A DNA stretch of 64,000 nt from Emticicia oligotrophica DSM 17448 (GCF_000263195.1 NC_018748.1:1240001-1304000); one strand, 5' to 3'. Numbered from the stretch's first letter, positions 53,494 to 62,891 are shown. Program-made: numbers and translations. The notes: generated from the sequence alone by a model not told the origin.

Positions 53494-55044
53494 ATGAAAA
53501 CTTCTCGCCGTGATTTCATCAAAACCACAGGGCTTGGCTCTATTGGTTTGAGTATCTTACCTAATTTTTATTCTTTTGCCGAAACGCCCCAAAGTTTAGC
53601 CCGAAAGAGTCCTGAATCACAGGGTATATCTTCCGAAGGCATTCGAAACTTCTTAAAAGCTATCAAAGATTCTGGTCTTGAGTGGCACAGCTTTATGCTA
53701 CTTCGACACGGAAACGTAGTAGCTGAAGGTTGGTGGAAACCATTTTCAGCTGCCAATAAACATACACTCTATTCGCTCTCAAAGAGTTTTACGAGTACAG
53801 CCATCGGTTTCCTTGTTACAGAAGGCAAGATTTCTGTAAATGACCAAGTCATTAAATTCTTTCCAGAAGAAACACCCGCATCGCCATCTGAAAACTTGAA
53901 AGCGATGAAAATCAAGCACTTACTTACGATGAATACCGGCCATCACACAGATTCGATGCCCGATATTCGGGCAAAGCCCGACCAAAGTTGGGTGAAGTCT
54001 TTTCTTGAAAAACCTGTGGAACACGAACCAAGCACTTTCTTTATGTACAATACAGGGGCAACCTACATGCTCGGTGCAATATTACATAAAGTAACTGGGC
54101 AAATCCTTGAAGAGTATCTTCAACCACGTTTGTTTGCTCCACTGAATATCAAAGGCTACGACTGGGAAAAATCGCCACAGGGCTTAAATACCGCAGGATA
54201 TGGCTTACGAGTTAGTACGGAAGATATTGCTAAATTCGGACAGCTTTATTTGCAAAAAGGCAAATGGCAGGGCAAGCAATTATTACCCGAAAGTTGGATA
54301 AATGAAGCTACAAGCAAGCAAACTACTTCACAGGCGGGTGATAATGATTGGTCGCAGGGATATGGTTATCAATTTTGGCGTTGCAAGCCAGGTTTTTATC
54401 GTGGCGATGGTGCGTATGGACAATTTTGTATGGTAATGCCTGAGCAAGATGCAGTTTTGGTAATGACTTCTGAAAGTTGGAACCTACAAAAATCAATGGA
54501 TACTGCTTATCAAACCATTTTGCCAGCAATTAAAAATACAACTTTACCAGAAAATCCTTCGGAGCTATCGGCTTTGAAAACAGAACTTGCGGAGTTATCA
54601 CTTTCAGTACCAAAGGGTTCAACTAAATCTTCGTTGATGAGTAAATACAGCGATAAAATTTTTAATGTAGAAAAAAATGCGTTTGGTATCACCCAAATGG
54701 GTTTTGGCTTATTTGATGATGCAGGCGTTTTACGCTTGAATTTTGGTAAAGGAATGGAAAAAATTGGTTTCGGTTGGGAAAAGTGGAAAGTAAATCCTGC
54801 TAAACAGAAAAATCCATTTTCAGCCAATCCTATTGTGATTCCTTCACGAATTGCCAGCACCGCTACTTGGCTTAACGATAATACCTTACAAATAAACTTT
54901 AAGTTTGTTGACCAAATTCATGGCGATAAACTAACTGTAGTTTTTGATGAAAATAAAGTTTCAATAGCACTTTTGGGAAGTGTTGCCGAAAACACGAAGA
55001 ACAATCCAGAGAAGAGAGAAAAGCTAATCGGAACTTTGGCTTGA
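53494..55044 (+). CDS. Serine beta-lactamase-like hydrolase, Tat-exported
   Basis: 516 residues. N-terminal Tat signal (SRRDFIKTTGLGS). Class C/DD-peptidase fold: SxxK in SLSKSFTS (near 92-99), the second motif YNTGATYML (near 186), and a later segment GYGYQFWRC (near 288). The C-terminal ~130 residues form a separate beta-rich domain. Family members act as esterases, DD-peptidases or beta-lactamases; the substrate cannot be told from sequence. Stand-alone. Confidence 0.88.
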   Translation: MKTSRRDFIKTTGLGSIGLSILPNFYSFAETPQSLARKSPESQGISSEGIRNFLKAIKDSGLEWHSFMLLRHGNVVAEGWWKPFSAANKHTLYSLSKSFTSTAIGFLVTEGKISVNDQVIKFFPEETPASPSENLKAMKIKHLLTMNTGHHTDSMPDIRAKPDQSWVKSFLEKPVEHEPSTFFMYNTGATYMLGAILHKVTGQILEEYLQPRLFAPLNIKGYDWEKSPQGLNTAGYGLRVSTEDIAKFGQLYLQKGKWQGKQLLPESWINEATSKQTTSQAGDNDWSQGYGYQFWRCKPGFYRGDGAYGQFCMVMPEQDAVLVMTSESWNLQKSMDTAYQTILPAIKNTTLPENPSELSALKTELAELSLSVPKGSTKSSLMSKYSDKIFNVEKNAFGITQMGFGLFDDAGVLRLNFGKGMEKIGFGWEKWKVNPAKQKNPFSANPIVIPSRIASTATWLNDNTLQINFKFVDQIHGDKLTVVFDENKVSIALLGSVAENTKNNPEKREKLIGTLA

Positions 55045-55052
55045 TATTATTT

Positions 55053-55082
55053 AGTAGAGACGTTGCGTGCAACGTCTCTACT
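55053..55082. repeat. Perfect 14-bp palindrome AGTAGAGACGTTGC
   Basis: Arms agtagagacgttgc (55053-55066) and gcaacgtctctact (55069-55082) with a 2-base loop, between convergent genes. The sequence matches a palindrome I recall from many cyanobacterial and Bacteroidota genomes. Confidence 0.85.
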
Positions 55083-55089
55083 GAAATTC

Positions 55090-56673
55090 TTATTTCATTT
55101 CCATAGCCATTTTCACGGCATTATAGGCATTTACAACTCCACCCGTGGCCGATAAGTCGTCAAACATCACTAATTCTTCGCTACCTGGCTTTTTCACTCT
55201 CATATCCGATAATTTTATTGAAGAATCTAAAATAATTTTCTTGATTTGAGCAGCCGTAAGATTAGGAAAATATGATTTCAATAAAGCTGCTACCCCAGTT
55301 GTAGCTGGAGCTGCCATACTTGTACCACTTTTCTCTTCGTATTTAGAACCCGGTACTGTTGAATAAATATCTACCCCCGGAGCAAAAACATCTACGCTTT
55401 TCTTACCAAAGTTACTGAAAGTTGCCACCGCATCGGCATCTGCTTTCCACGATAAAGCACCTACCGAAATCCAGTTTTCAGCAACACTCCCATTTTCGTA
55501 AGTATCGGTTGGATAATGTACATCAACATCGGTATCTAAATTATCATTTCCAGCGGCTGCTACTAATAAAACTCCCTTCGATTGAGCATATTTTACGGCA
55601 TCATCAACCCATTTTTTTTCTGGAGAGTATTTCTTACCAAAACTCATATTGATAATTTCAGCACCATTATCAGCAGCATAGCGAATGGCATTGGCTACGT
55701 CTTTATCACGCTCATCGCCATCTGGCACTGTGCGAACAATCATCAATTGTACATCGTTGCACACGCCCATAATACCCAAATTGTTATTGCGATTTGCTCC
55801 AACAATACCCGCTACGTGCGTACCGTGCATGGCATCTGGCCCAGTAACTTCATTATTGCCATATTCGCCGTATTCGAGCTTTTTAGGATTATCGCCTATT
55901 ACTTTGCGAGCATTAAAATCAAGGTTGTAGTTGTATTTCAACTCGCTCTCAAAATGTTCAACTGCTTCTTTAATATCAGCACCTGTTGCCCCTAATTCAA
56001 TAAACTTTTCGAGTGTTTTTTTTGCCGCTCTTACCTTACGGTCGGCTTGGCTTTCATCAATACCTTTGATGGCCGCTTGAGTAAGGTTATCTACTTTCAA
56101 ATATTCTTTTATTACTTTTTCCGATTCTACGTAGTTGTTGTATAGTTGTTTGTAGAAAGGAGCATATTGTTCGCTTTCAGCCTTTTTCTCATCAAATTCT
56201 TTCTGTAATGCTTGATACAACTCGTACTCCTCTTTGTTTTTACGGATAAGCTTTTTTGAAGGTTTATCACCGAATTTATCTTTCATTGCTTTCAACATAC
56301 GAGTCATTTCGACTTGCTCATGGTGCACATCTGTACCATCTTTTCCTCCGATAAAATCCCAACCGTTTATATCATCCACAAATCCGTTTTTGTCATCATC
56401 TTTACCATTTCCAGCAATCTCTTTGCTGTTTACCCAAAGTTTATCTTTCAAATCTTCGTGGTTTACATCAGTACCGCCATCAATAATGGCTACTACAACT
56501 GGTTTAGATTTTTTATCTTTCAAAAGCTCATTGTAAGCACGCTCAACGCTCATTCCACGAATACCGTCTTTCTCAAAATCAAGGTTAAACCAGTTTAGTT
56601 TTGTTTTTAGTTCTTGGGCGTTTGTTTGAAGAAGAAACGAGGATATTAAAATCGAAAAAAGGATTTTTTTCAT
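55090..56673 (-). CDS. S8 family serine peptidase (subtilase)
   Basis: 527 residues. Signal peptide 1-19. Catalytic Asp in AIIDGGTDVNHEDL (near 65), His in HGTHVAGIVG (near 285) and Ser in SGTSMAAPATTG (near 450). Asp and His are separated by an insertion of about 150 charged, coiled residues (about 120-265) typical of a Bacteroidota subtilase branch. No T9SS domain, so it is probably periplasmic. The oxyanion Asn is in VAAAGNDN. Confidence 0.92.
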   Translation of the reverse strand: MKKILFSILISSFLLQTNAQELKTKLNWFNLDFEKDGIRGMSVERAYNELLKDKKSKPVVVAIIDGGTDVNHEDLKDKLWVNSKEIAGNGKDDDKNGFVDDINGWDFIGGKDGTDVHHEQVEMTRMLKAMKDKFGDKPSKKLIRKNKEEYELYQALQKEFDEKKAESEQYAPFYKQLYNNYVESEKVIKEYLKVDNLTQAAIKGIDESQADRKVRAAKKTLEKFIELGATGADIKEAVEHFESELKYNYNLDFNARKVIGDNPKKLEYGEYGNNEVTGPDAMHGTHVAGIVGANRNNNLGIMGVCNDVQLMIVRTVPDGDERDKDVANAIRYAADNGAEIINMSFGKKYSPEKKWVDDAVKYAQSKGVLLVAAAGNDNLDTDVDVHYPTDTYENGSVAENWISVGALSWKADADAVATFSNFGKKSVDVFAPGVDIYSTVPGSKYEEKSGTSMAAPATTGVAALLKSYFPNLTAAQIKKIILDSSIKLSDMRVKKPGSEELVMFDDLSATGGVVNAYNAVKMAMEMK

Positions 56674-56744
56674 TAGTATTAGTTTTGTTTTGAGAAAAGT
56701 ACTCTTTTAAAATTATTTGCGAATTAAACGAATAAGTTTGAGTT

Positions 56745-57878
56745 TTATGCGAGAGCCTGTTTGAAATCCGCAATCAAATCATCTATATTCTCAATGCCTA
56801 CCGAAATACGCAAAAGGTTTTCGGGGCTAGTTGAATGAATACCTTCCACCGAAAAACGATGTTCGATTAAACTTTCAACTCCACCCAAACTCGTTGCGTG
56901 CTTAAATATCTTTAGTTTCGATGCCAATGCCATTGATTCTTTTTGTCCACCTTTCACTAAAATCGACATCATTCCGCCAAATCCACCAAGCATTTGCTTT
57001 TTAGCAACCTTATGATATTCATTTGATTTCAGTCCAGGGTAATTTACTTTTTCGATTTGCGGTTGAGCCTCCAAAAAAGCAGCCAATTTCAGGGCATTTT
57101 GGGCATGAATAGGCATTCTTATAGCATAAGTTGATAAACTTCTATTCAATAACCAACAATCAAAAGGTGAAGGTACTCCGCCCCCAACACTTTGGAAAGT
57201 ACGAATTTTTGTGGCTAGTTCGCTTGAGGACGCATTAGGTGGTAGAATCACACAGCCCCCTAAAATATCAGAGTGACCACCAAAATATTTGGTGGTTGAG
57301 TGCATTACTACATCAACACCAAAATCGAATGGACGAGTAAAAAATGGGGTAGCCCAAGTATTATCGCATCCTACCATGATATTTTTCGACTTAGCGATTT
57401 TCACCACTGCTTGAATATCTGTGATTTTTAAACTCGGATTCGAGGGGGTTTCAATCCAAATCAATTTTGTATTTTTCTTGATTGCCTTTTTGATTGCTCC
57501 TAAATCTGTCATATCAACGGCCGTGCAAGTAAGTCCGAAATTGGCGTAAAGCCCCTCAATAATTACTCTGGTATTGTAGTAAATATCATCGGGTAAAATT
57601 ACGTGACTCCCTGCTCCCAAAGTATGAAAAATACTCATTGTTGCTGCTTGTCCAGAAGCAAAAGCAATGGCCTCACTTCCACCCTCTAAGGCTGCTAATT
57701 TTTCTTCTAAAGCTCGTCGATTAGGGTTCGACGCTCGTGTATAAATATCACGCCCTTCTACGATGCTCCCATCTTCGGCACGCTCAAATGTAGTAGATAA
57801 AACCAACGGAGGCACAACTGCACCAGTAGTTGGGTCGCCATGATTTCCTGCATGAATCGCAAGAGTTTCGATTTTCAT
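56745..57878 (-). CDS. Trans-sulfuration PLP enzyme (cystathionine gamma-synthase/lyase type)
   Basis: 377 residues, cys/met metabolism PLP family. The PLP lysine is in [16 protein letters not shown] (near 195), with [22 protein letters not shown] near 47-68 and [15 protein letters not shown] near 145. Whether it makes cystathionine (MetB), cleaves it (MccB/CGL) or degrades methionine cannot be settled by sequence alone. Its minus-strand promoter reads TTG-N19-TATATTTG at 57935-57906, on the edge of the palindrome shared with argB. Confidence 0.9.
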   Translation of the reverse strand: MKIETLAIHAGNHGDPTTGAVVPPLVLSTTFERAEDGSIVEGRDIYTRASNPNRRALEEKLAALEGGSEAIAFASGQAATMSIFHTLGAGSHVILPDDIYYNTRVIIEGLYANFGLTCTAVDMTDLGAIKKAIKKNTKLIWIETPSNPSLKITDIQAVVKIAKSKNIMVGCDNTWATPFFTRPFDFGVDVVMHSTTKYFGGHSDILGGCVILPPNASSSELATKIRTFQSVGGGVPSPFDCWLLNRSLSTYAIRMPIHAQNALKLAAFLEAQPQIEKVNYPGLKSNEYHKVAKKQMLGGFGGMMSILVKGGQKESMALASKLKIFKHATSLGGVESLIEHRFSVEGIHSTSPENLLRISVGIENIDDLIADFKQALA

Positions 57879-57905
57879 TTTGTAATTTTGTATTATTAAA
57901 GTTTA

Positions 57906-57935
57906 CAAATATAGGTAAAAGCCTATATTTTTCAA
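57906..57935 (-). promoter_or_regulatory. Promoter of the metB-type gene
   Basis: On the minus strand TTG (57935-57933), a 19-base spacer and TATATTTG (57913-57906), an exact TAnnTTTG. The -33 triplet overlaps the end of the palindrome at 57934-57966. Confidence 0.6.
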
Positions 57936-57966
57936 GGAAGTCTTCGCTTGAAGCGAAGACTTCCTT
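57934..57966. promoter_or_regulatory. Perfect palindrome between metB-type gene and argB
   Basis: 15-bp perfect arms aaggaagtcttcgct (57934-57948) and agcgaagacttcctt (57952-57966) around 3 bases. It touches the metB -33 element and ends 14 bases before the argB ATG, so it could be an operator or a leader hairpin covering the argB start. Confidence 0.7.
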
Positions 57967-57980
57967 AATAAAGAAATAAA

Positions 57981-58763
57981 ATGAAACTTAACATTATCAA
58001 AATCGGAGGCAATGTCATAGATAATCCTCGCTCATGTAAGCAATTTTTAGAAGATTTTGCCGCACTCGAAGGCTCAAAAATCTTGATTCATGGTGGTGGA
58101 AAAGTAGCCACGAAAATTGCCGTCAAACTCGATGTAGAAACCAAAATGGTTGATGGTCGCAGAATTACAGACTTACCCATGCTTGAAGTAGTTACGATGG
58201 TTTATGGCGGCTTGGTCAACAAACAAATTGTTGCACAATTACAAGCTCTTGGTTGTAATGCTCTTGGCCTAACGGGTGCTGATGGTGGTGTAATTTTGGC
58301 AAAAAAACGCCCAGTTAAAGAGATTGATTACGGCTATGTGGGCGATATAGAAAAAGTGAATGCCCCTTTGATTGATAATTTCTTGCAGCATAATCTTACT
58401 CCGATTTTTGCTCCACTTACTTTCGATAAAGAAGGAAATATGCTCAATACCAATGCCGATACACAGGCATCTTCGGTGGCGGTTGCCATGGCCGAGCAGT
58501 ATGAAGTAAATTTAATTTATTGTTTTGAGAAAAAAGGCGTACTTTCAGACCCTAACAATGATGACTCGGTGATTCCGCAGCTAACACCAAGTGTTTATGC
58601 CGATTACAAGGCATCAGGGGCTATCAATGCAGGCATGATTCCGAAACTTGACAATGCTTTTGCGGCCCTCAACCGTGGCGTTGCGAAGGTTACGATTTGT
58701 CATGCTGATGAACTAAAACAAGCGGTTGCTGAAGGAACTAGAGGAACACAGATAATTTTGTAA
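57981..58763 (+). CDS. argB: Acetylglutamate kinase
   Basis: 260 residues, amino-acid-kinase fold: IKIGGNVID at the N-terminus, LIHGGGKVATKIA (near 35), LVNKQIVAQLQALGCNALGLTGADGG-type segment near 75-100 and SGAINAGMIPKLDNAFAAL (near 213). Second step of arginine synthesis. In Bacteroidota the substrate may be N-succinylglutamate instead of N-acetylglutamate. It is followed after 112 bases by an M20 deacylase that could serve the same pathway. Confidence 0.95.
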   Translation: MKLNIIKIGGNVIDNPRSCKQFLEDFAALEGSKILIHGGGKVATKIAVKLDVETKMVDGRRITDLPMLEVVTMVYGGLVNKQIVAQLQALGCNALGLTGADGGVILAKKRPVKEIDYGYVGDIEKVNAPLIDNFLQHNLTPIFAPLTFDKEGNMLNTNADTQASSVAVAMAEQYEVNLIYCFEKKGVLSDPNNDDSVIPQLTPSVYADYKASGAINAGMIPKLDNAFAALNRGVAKVTICHADELKQAVAEGTRGTQIIL

Positions 58764-58875
58764 GTACACTGTTCACAGTCAACAATATAAATCATATTAT
58801 TTGAGCAAATCAGAAGATTTTTCTATCATTCGCTCAGTCAAAACGGGCGGCGTTCCGCTTTAATCATTGAACTTT

Positions 58876-59955
58876 ATGCTTCAAAATTCAGAATTAGTTG
58901 AAACACTTACCAAAGATGCCATTGAGCTTCTGAAAGATTTGATTCAAACCGAATCTTTCAGCAAACAAGAAGACGAAACGGCGGCAATTATCGAAGAGTT
59001 TTTCCGTGAAAGAAATATTCCGTATCGCCGTAAAAAAAATAATATTTGGGCTAAAAACAAGCATTTCGATGCTTCAAAACCAACCGTTTTATTAAACTCC
59101 CATCACGACACTGTAAAGCCAAATCCATCTTGGACTCTCAACCCATTAAACCCATTGGTAAAAGATGGCAAACTTTATGGTCTTGGAAGCAATGATGCTG
59201 GCGGTTGTTTGGTTTCGTTGATTGCTACTTTTTGCTATTTCTACTATCAGACAGACCTCAAATATAACGTTGTGATGGCTGCCACGGCCGAAGAAGAAAT
59301 TTCTGGACGTGAGGGGCTTGAAATGGTTGTACCTGAATTACCCGAAATCGAGTTTGCCATTGTGGGCGAACCTACGCAAATGCACTTAGCCGTTGCCGAA
59401 AAAGGTCTTTTAGTTTTAGATTGTATTGCTCACGGAAAATCAGGACACGCTGCCCGTGATGAAGGCGAAAATGCTCTCTATAAAGCAGTAAAAGATATTG
59501 CGTGGTTTCAGAATTATAAATTCCCAAAAGTTTCCGAAAACTTAGGACCAATCAAAATGAGCGTGACGATGATTAGTGCGGGTTCTCAGCACAATGTTGT
59601 GCCTGATACCTGCAAATTCACCGTTGATATTCGTGTAACAGAGCAATATACTTTGGAAGAAATTACGGAAGTAGTGAAGAAAAACATCGAAAGTGAAGTT
59701 GTGCCTCGCTCAATTCGTTTGCGTCCGTCGAGTATTCCGAAGGAACATCCGATTGTGCAAGCAGGAATCAGCATGGGTCGTAATACTTATGGTTCGCCTA
59801 CCACCTCTGACCAAGCCTTGCTCGATTGTCCTTCATTAAAAATGGGTCCAGGCGATTCAGCTCGCTCACATACAGCCGATGAATTTATCTATCTTGATGA
59901 AATTGAAGAAGGTATAAAACTGTATATTACCATGCTTGGCAAGGTAATTCTCTAA
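58876..59955 (+). CDS. M20 family deacylase, ArgE-like
   Basis: Start taken at the ATG at 58876; a TTG at 58867 adds 3 residues. The protein has 359 residues. Zinc ligands: His and Asp in NSHHDTVKP (near 76), Asp in GSNDAGG (near 105), Glu-Glu in AEEEISG (near 139) and a final His in RSHTADEFI (near 335). It matches the acetylornithine (or N-succinyl-citrulline/ornithine) deacetylase group, which fits its position after argB. The exact acyl group is not determined. Confidence 0.9.
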   Translation: MLQNSELVETLTKDAIELLKDLIQTESFSKQEDETAAIIEEFFRERNIPYRRKKNNIWAKNKHFDASKPTVLLNSHHDTVKPNPSWTLNPLNPLVKDGKLYGLGSNDAGGCLVSLIATFCYFYYQTDLKYNVVMAATAEEEISGREGLEMVVPELPEIEFAIVGEPTQMHLAVAEKGLLVLDCIAHGKSGHAARDEGENALYKAVKDIAWFQNYKFPKVSENLGPIKMSVTMISAGSQHNVVPDTCKFTVDIRVTEQYTLEEITEVVKKNIESEVVPRSIRLRPSSIPKEHPIVQAGISMGRNTYGSPTTSDQALLDCPSLKMGPGDSARSHTADEFIYLDEIEEGIKLYITMLGKVIL

Positions 59956-59962
59956 AAAATTG

Positions 59963-60016
59963 TATCGCACTAATGGTGCCACACCTGTTTTCTGCGATAA
60001 TAAGGTATGGCACCAT
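59963..60016. repeat. Interleaved inverted repeats with GTGCCAC core
   Basis: Arms tatcgca (59963-59969)/tgcgata (59993-59999) are interleaved with atggtgccacacct (59973-59986)/aggtatggcaccat (60003-60016, one mismatch). Only one of the two hairpins can form fully at a time. Confidence 0.75.
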
Positions 60017-60031
60017 CAATAGTCCAAAGTC

Positions 60032-60475
60032 ATGAGCATCATCTACTATATTCTTGCCTTTTTGTGTGGTGTAACCAACAGCACGCAATCGGGCGTAAAT
60101 GCGGAATTACGGAGGTCAATCAATAACCCTATTTACGCTGCTATCATTTCATTTGCCTCGGGTTTATTGGGCTTAATTTTGATAACTCCTTTTTTCAAAG
60201 AATCAGTGCCAACGCTGACAACCTTGAAATCATTAGAATGGTGGAAGCTAACCGGTGGTGTACTAGGTGCTTTTTTTGTAACAACGGTTATTTTGAGTGT
60301 ACAAAAAATCGGCTCGGCCAATATGATTTGTTTAATCGTAGCAGGGCAGCTCATAACAGCCATGCTACTTGACCATTATGGGCTTTTAGGCTTCAAACTA
60401 CACCAAATTAATGGTTGGAGAATTGCAGGTGGGCTGCTAATTGTAGCTGGTGTTTATTTAATCGTTAAGAATTGA
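60032..60475 (+). CDS. YdcZ/DUF606 family small membrane transporter
   Basis: 147 residues with five hydrophobic segments (about 1-17, 32-52, 70-88, 95-113 and 125-145). NSTQSGVNAELRR near 15-27 and KIGSANMICLIVAGQLITA near 91-109 match the DMT-superfamily half-size YdcZ proteins, which may work as dimers. Substrate unknown. Its 3' end overlaps the convergent waaA gene by 18 bases. Confidence 0.85.
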   Translation: MSIIYYILAFLCGVTNSTQSGVNAELRRSINNPIYAAIISFASGLLGLILITPFFKESVPTLTTLKSLEWWKLTGGVLGAFFVTTVILSVQKIGSANMICLIVAGQLITAMLLDHYGLLGFKLHQINGWRIAGGLLIVAGVYLIVKN

Positions 60476-61789
60476 TTGAGTTATTGCCATTACTTTTTCG
60501 GTAGCACCAATATTCTGCAAAACGTAATTCTGCGAAATTTTATCAGATTCTTTCTTTTTTACTTCGTTTGAGCGTAAATCTTTTAATATTTCGGCCAATT
60601 CTTCGGTTGAAGAGATGGCGAATGCACCTCCGAGTCTGACCAAATCAACCGCTTCTTTGAATTTATGATAAGCCCTATTACCAAAGAAAATAGGCATTCC
60701 GAATGTTGCCGCTTCTAAAGTATTGTGTAAGCCTTTTCCAAACGAACCACCAATAAAAGCAAAGTCGGCGTATTGATAAAGCGATGACAACATTCCGATA
60801 TTATCAACAATAAGTACCTGATAATTATTGAGTTGTGTTTCATCTTTTACTTCTGAAAAACAAATACTTTTCAACTCAATTTGCTTTTGCCAAGTATTTA
60901 TTTCCTCTCGATGAATTTCGTGTGGAGCAATAACGAAGGTTAAGTTTGAATCATTTTGAAGTGAATTCATCAACGGAATCAAGACTTCCATATCAGTTTG
61001 CCATGCCGAACCTACCATAAATACTTGTCGGTTTGCTTTGAATCGCTCGGCAATCGGAATATCTTTTTTAGCATCAACAATTTGTTTTACACGGTCGAAA
61101 CGTGTATCGCCTGCCAATGTAATTTGCTCAATATCAATACTTTTCAGCAAATCAAAAGACTCTTGATTCTGCACCAAAATATGTTTAAACTTCTTCAAAA
61201 TTTCTCTATAAAATCTTCCATAAGGTTTAAAAAAAAATTGATTTGGGCGAAAAATTGTAGAAAATGAAATTGCAGGAATTTGCTTTCTTTCTAGTTCTGT
61301 TAAGTAATTTCGCCAAAACTCATACTTCACAAAATAAACTATCGAGGGCTGTACTATTTCTATGAATTTTCGGGCATTTGAAGGTGTATCTGCTGGAAGA
61401 TAAAATATAAAATCTGCACCAGCATAATTCTTCCTAATTTCATAGCCCGAAGGTGAAAAGAACGTCACTAAAATCTTATAAGCAGGATATTTTGCTCGAA
61501 AAGCCTCGATTACTGGCCTTCCCTGCTCAAATTCCCCTAAAGAAGCACAATGAAACCAAGCAAGACTACCTCGACTTCGTTCGGTAAACGAGTTGCTGAC
61601 CGAAGCCGAACTACGGTTGGAGAGCGAAGCCGAACTACGGTTGGAGAGCGAAGCCGAATCAAGCCTTTCAAAAATATTTTTCCTACCATCAACCCAAAGT
61701 TTTGCTTTTGAATTAAATGGAGCTAAAACATTAATGATAAATGTATATGCGTATATCGAAAAATTATAGAGTATCTGAAGCATTGGCAA
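60458..61789 (-). CDS. waaA: Kdo transferase with an in-frame palindromic-repeat insertion
   Basis: 443 residues, GT30 family. N-terminal membrane anchor 1-24; acceptor-side segment WFHCASLGEFEQG with the catalytic Glu86; YFVKYEFWRNYL near 150; GDTRFDRV near 230; GGSFGKGLHNTLEAATFGMP near 345. It adds Kdo to lipid IVA. Between residues about 46 and 74 it carries SLSNRSSA-type repeats and SFTERSRG, encoded by a tandem 24-base repeat and a palindrome (61571-61658), which ordinary WaaA sequences lack. The frame is kept, so the enzyme may still work. Confidence 0.92.
   Translation of the reverse strand: MPMLQILYNFSIYAYTFIINVLAPFNSKAKLWVDGRKNIFERLDSASLSNRSSASLSNRSSASVSNSFTERSRGSLAWFHCASLGEFEQGRPVIEAFRAKYPAYKILVTFFSPSGYEIRKNYAGADFIFYLPADTPSNARKFIEIVQPSIVYFVKYEFWRNYLTELERKQIPAISFSTIFRPNQFFFKPYGRFYREILKKFKHILVQNQESFDLLKSIDIEQITLAGDTRFDRVKQIVDAKKDIPIAERFKANRQVFMVGSAWQTDMEVLIPLMNSLQNDSNLTFVIAPHEIHREEINTWQKQIELKSICFSEVKDETQLNNYQVLIVDNIGMLSSLYQYADFAFIGGSFGKGLHNTLEAATFGMPIFFGNRAYHKFKEAVDLVRLGGAFAISSTEELAEILKDLRSNEVKKKESDKISQNYVLQNIGATEKVMAITQSILND
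61574..61658. repeat. 24-bp tandem repeat and palindrome inside waaA
   Basis: The unit cgaagccgaactacggttgg plus agag is present at 61601-61624 and 61625-61648, with a 10-base third copy to 61658. Next to it (61574-61607) ttcggt/accgaa arms form a palindrome. On the coding strand it encodes repeated SLSNRSSA and SFTERSRG. Confidence 0.9.
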
Positions 61790-62036
61790 CCAAACAAGTT
61801 CTTCACTTGTCTTGAATTATGTTTTTATAAAGGCAAAACTAAGGAAAAAGCCTTGAAATCACATAAAAAATGGTGTTTTGAGTACGATTTTCAGGGCTTA
61901 TTTTCATAAATACTTCACATTATTAGCTATATCAGTCAATACTCCAATAAATAAAAATGAGCCAATTCTTTTTTGCAACAAAAAAACTTCTCTTAAATTC
62001 AATCAAAATAAACAACCATTTACCGAACCTTTTAAT

Positions 62037-62744
62037 ATGGAAAATCCAATGCTTGATTACTCTAATACCGAAAGAATTGGTCTAGAGAAACAAACAACGC
62101 TACGAATTTTAGTAGGAGTTTTGGGGATGCTTTTACCACTTCTCCTTTGGCTACTTTTATTAATCCAAAATGGTGTTCAAAGCCCCATGGACTCAATAAG
62201 CCACTATTTTTACACACGAGCAGGTACTATATTTACCATTATTGTGAGTTTATTAGCTATTTTTCTATTAGTTTATAAAGGGTATGAGCCCATTGATTTT
62301 ATCCTTTCCTCAATAGCTGGCGTGTGTGCATTATTACTACTTTACTTTCCTACAAGCAATATTACGTGTGATACTAATCTTATTAATTGTGACTACATCA
62401 TTACTCATTTGAATGATAATGAAATTAGAATTAAGTTTCATTTCATTATGGCAGGAATGTTTTTGGGCAGCTTGGCATTAATGTCGATATTTCTTTTTAC
62501 CAAGAAAAAAGGTGACCCAGAAGGGCTAGTTTTACCTGAATTGAAAGGCGAAAAAATAATCTTTGTTATATGTGGCTTATTAATGCTTCTCTCAATGCTG
62601 ATAATTGCCACCAATTGCTTTGGAATATTTTCTAAAACAGAATTCGATCATTATAACCTTACTTTCTGGTTTGAAGTAATTGCCTTAGAAGCCTTCGGGT
62701 TTTCGTGGTTTGTGAAAGGTAATGTGTTTGATAAAAGGCAATAG
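62037..62744 (+). CDS. Membrane protein, unknown function
   Basis: Start taken at 62037 (MENPMLDYSNTERIG); a longer frame from 61878 has an unlikely basic N-terminus and no support. The protein has 235 residues with six hydrophobic segments (about 24-44, 62-82, 88-105, 135-155, 180-200 and 205-228). Motif SPMDSISHYFYTRAG near 50-64, typical of a DUF998-like or uncharacterised bacterial membrane family. Terminator at 62771-62803. No function assigned. Confidence 0.75.
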   Translation: MENPMLDYSNTERIGLEKQTTLRILVGVLGMLLPLLLWLLLLIQNGVQSPMDSISHYFYTRAGTIFTIIVSLLAIFLLVYKGYEPIDFILSSIAGVCALLLLYFPTSNITCDTNLINCDYIITHLNDNEIRIKFHFIMAGMFLGSLALMSIFLFTKKKGDPEGLVLPELKGEKIIFVICGLLMLLSMLIIATNCFGIFSKTEFDHYNLTFWFEVIALEAFGFSWFVKGNVFDKRQ

Positions 62745-62770
62745 CTAATAAATTTTGAGGTCTCTTTCAG

Positions 62771-62803
62771 AAGGCTTTCTCTTTTATAGAGAGGCCTTTT
62801 TTT
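62771..62803 (+). terminator. Terminator after the membrane protein gene
   Basis: Stem aaggc...ctc/gag...gcctt followed by seven or more T. Confidence 0.75.
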
Positions 62804-62891
62804 ATTTCTTTCATTAAACTAAAATAAATTCAACAGAAGTATTAAACTTTCTCTTATTTTTACCTAATCAACTTCCTAAATTATCAACAAA

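Noticed and set aside
61878-62036. N-terminal extension of the membrane protein at 62037
   Set aside because: The extra 53 residues start at GTG, resemble translated spacer DNA and precede a natural ATG start with a normal membrane topology.
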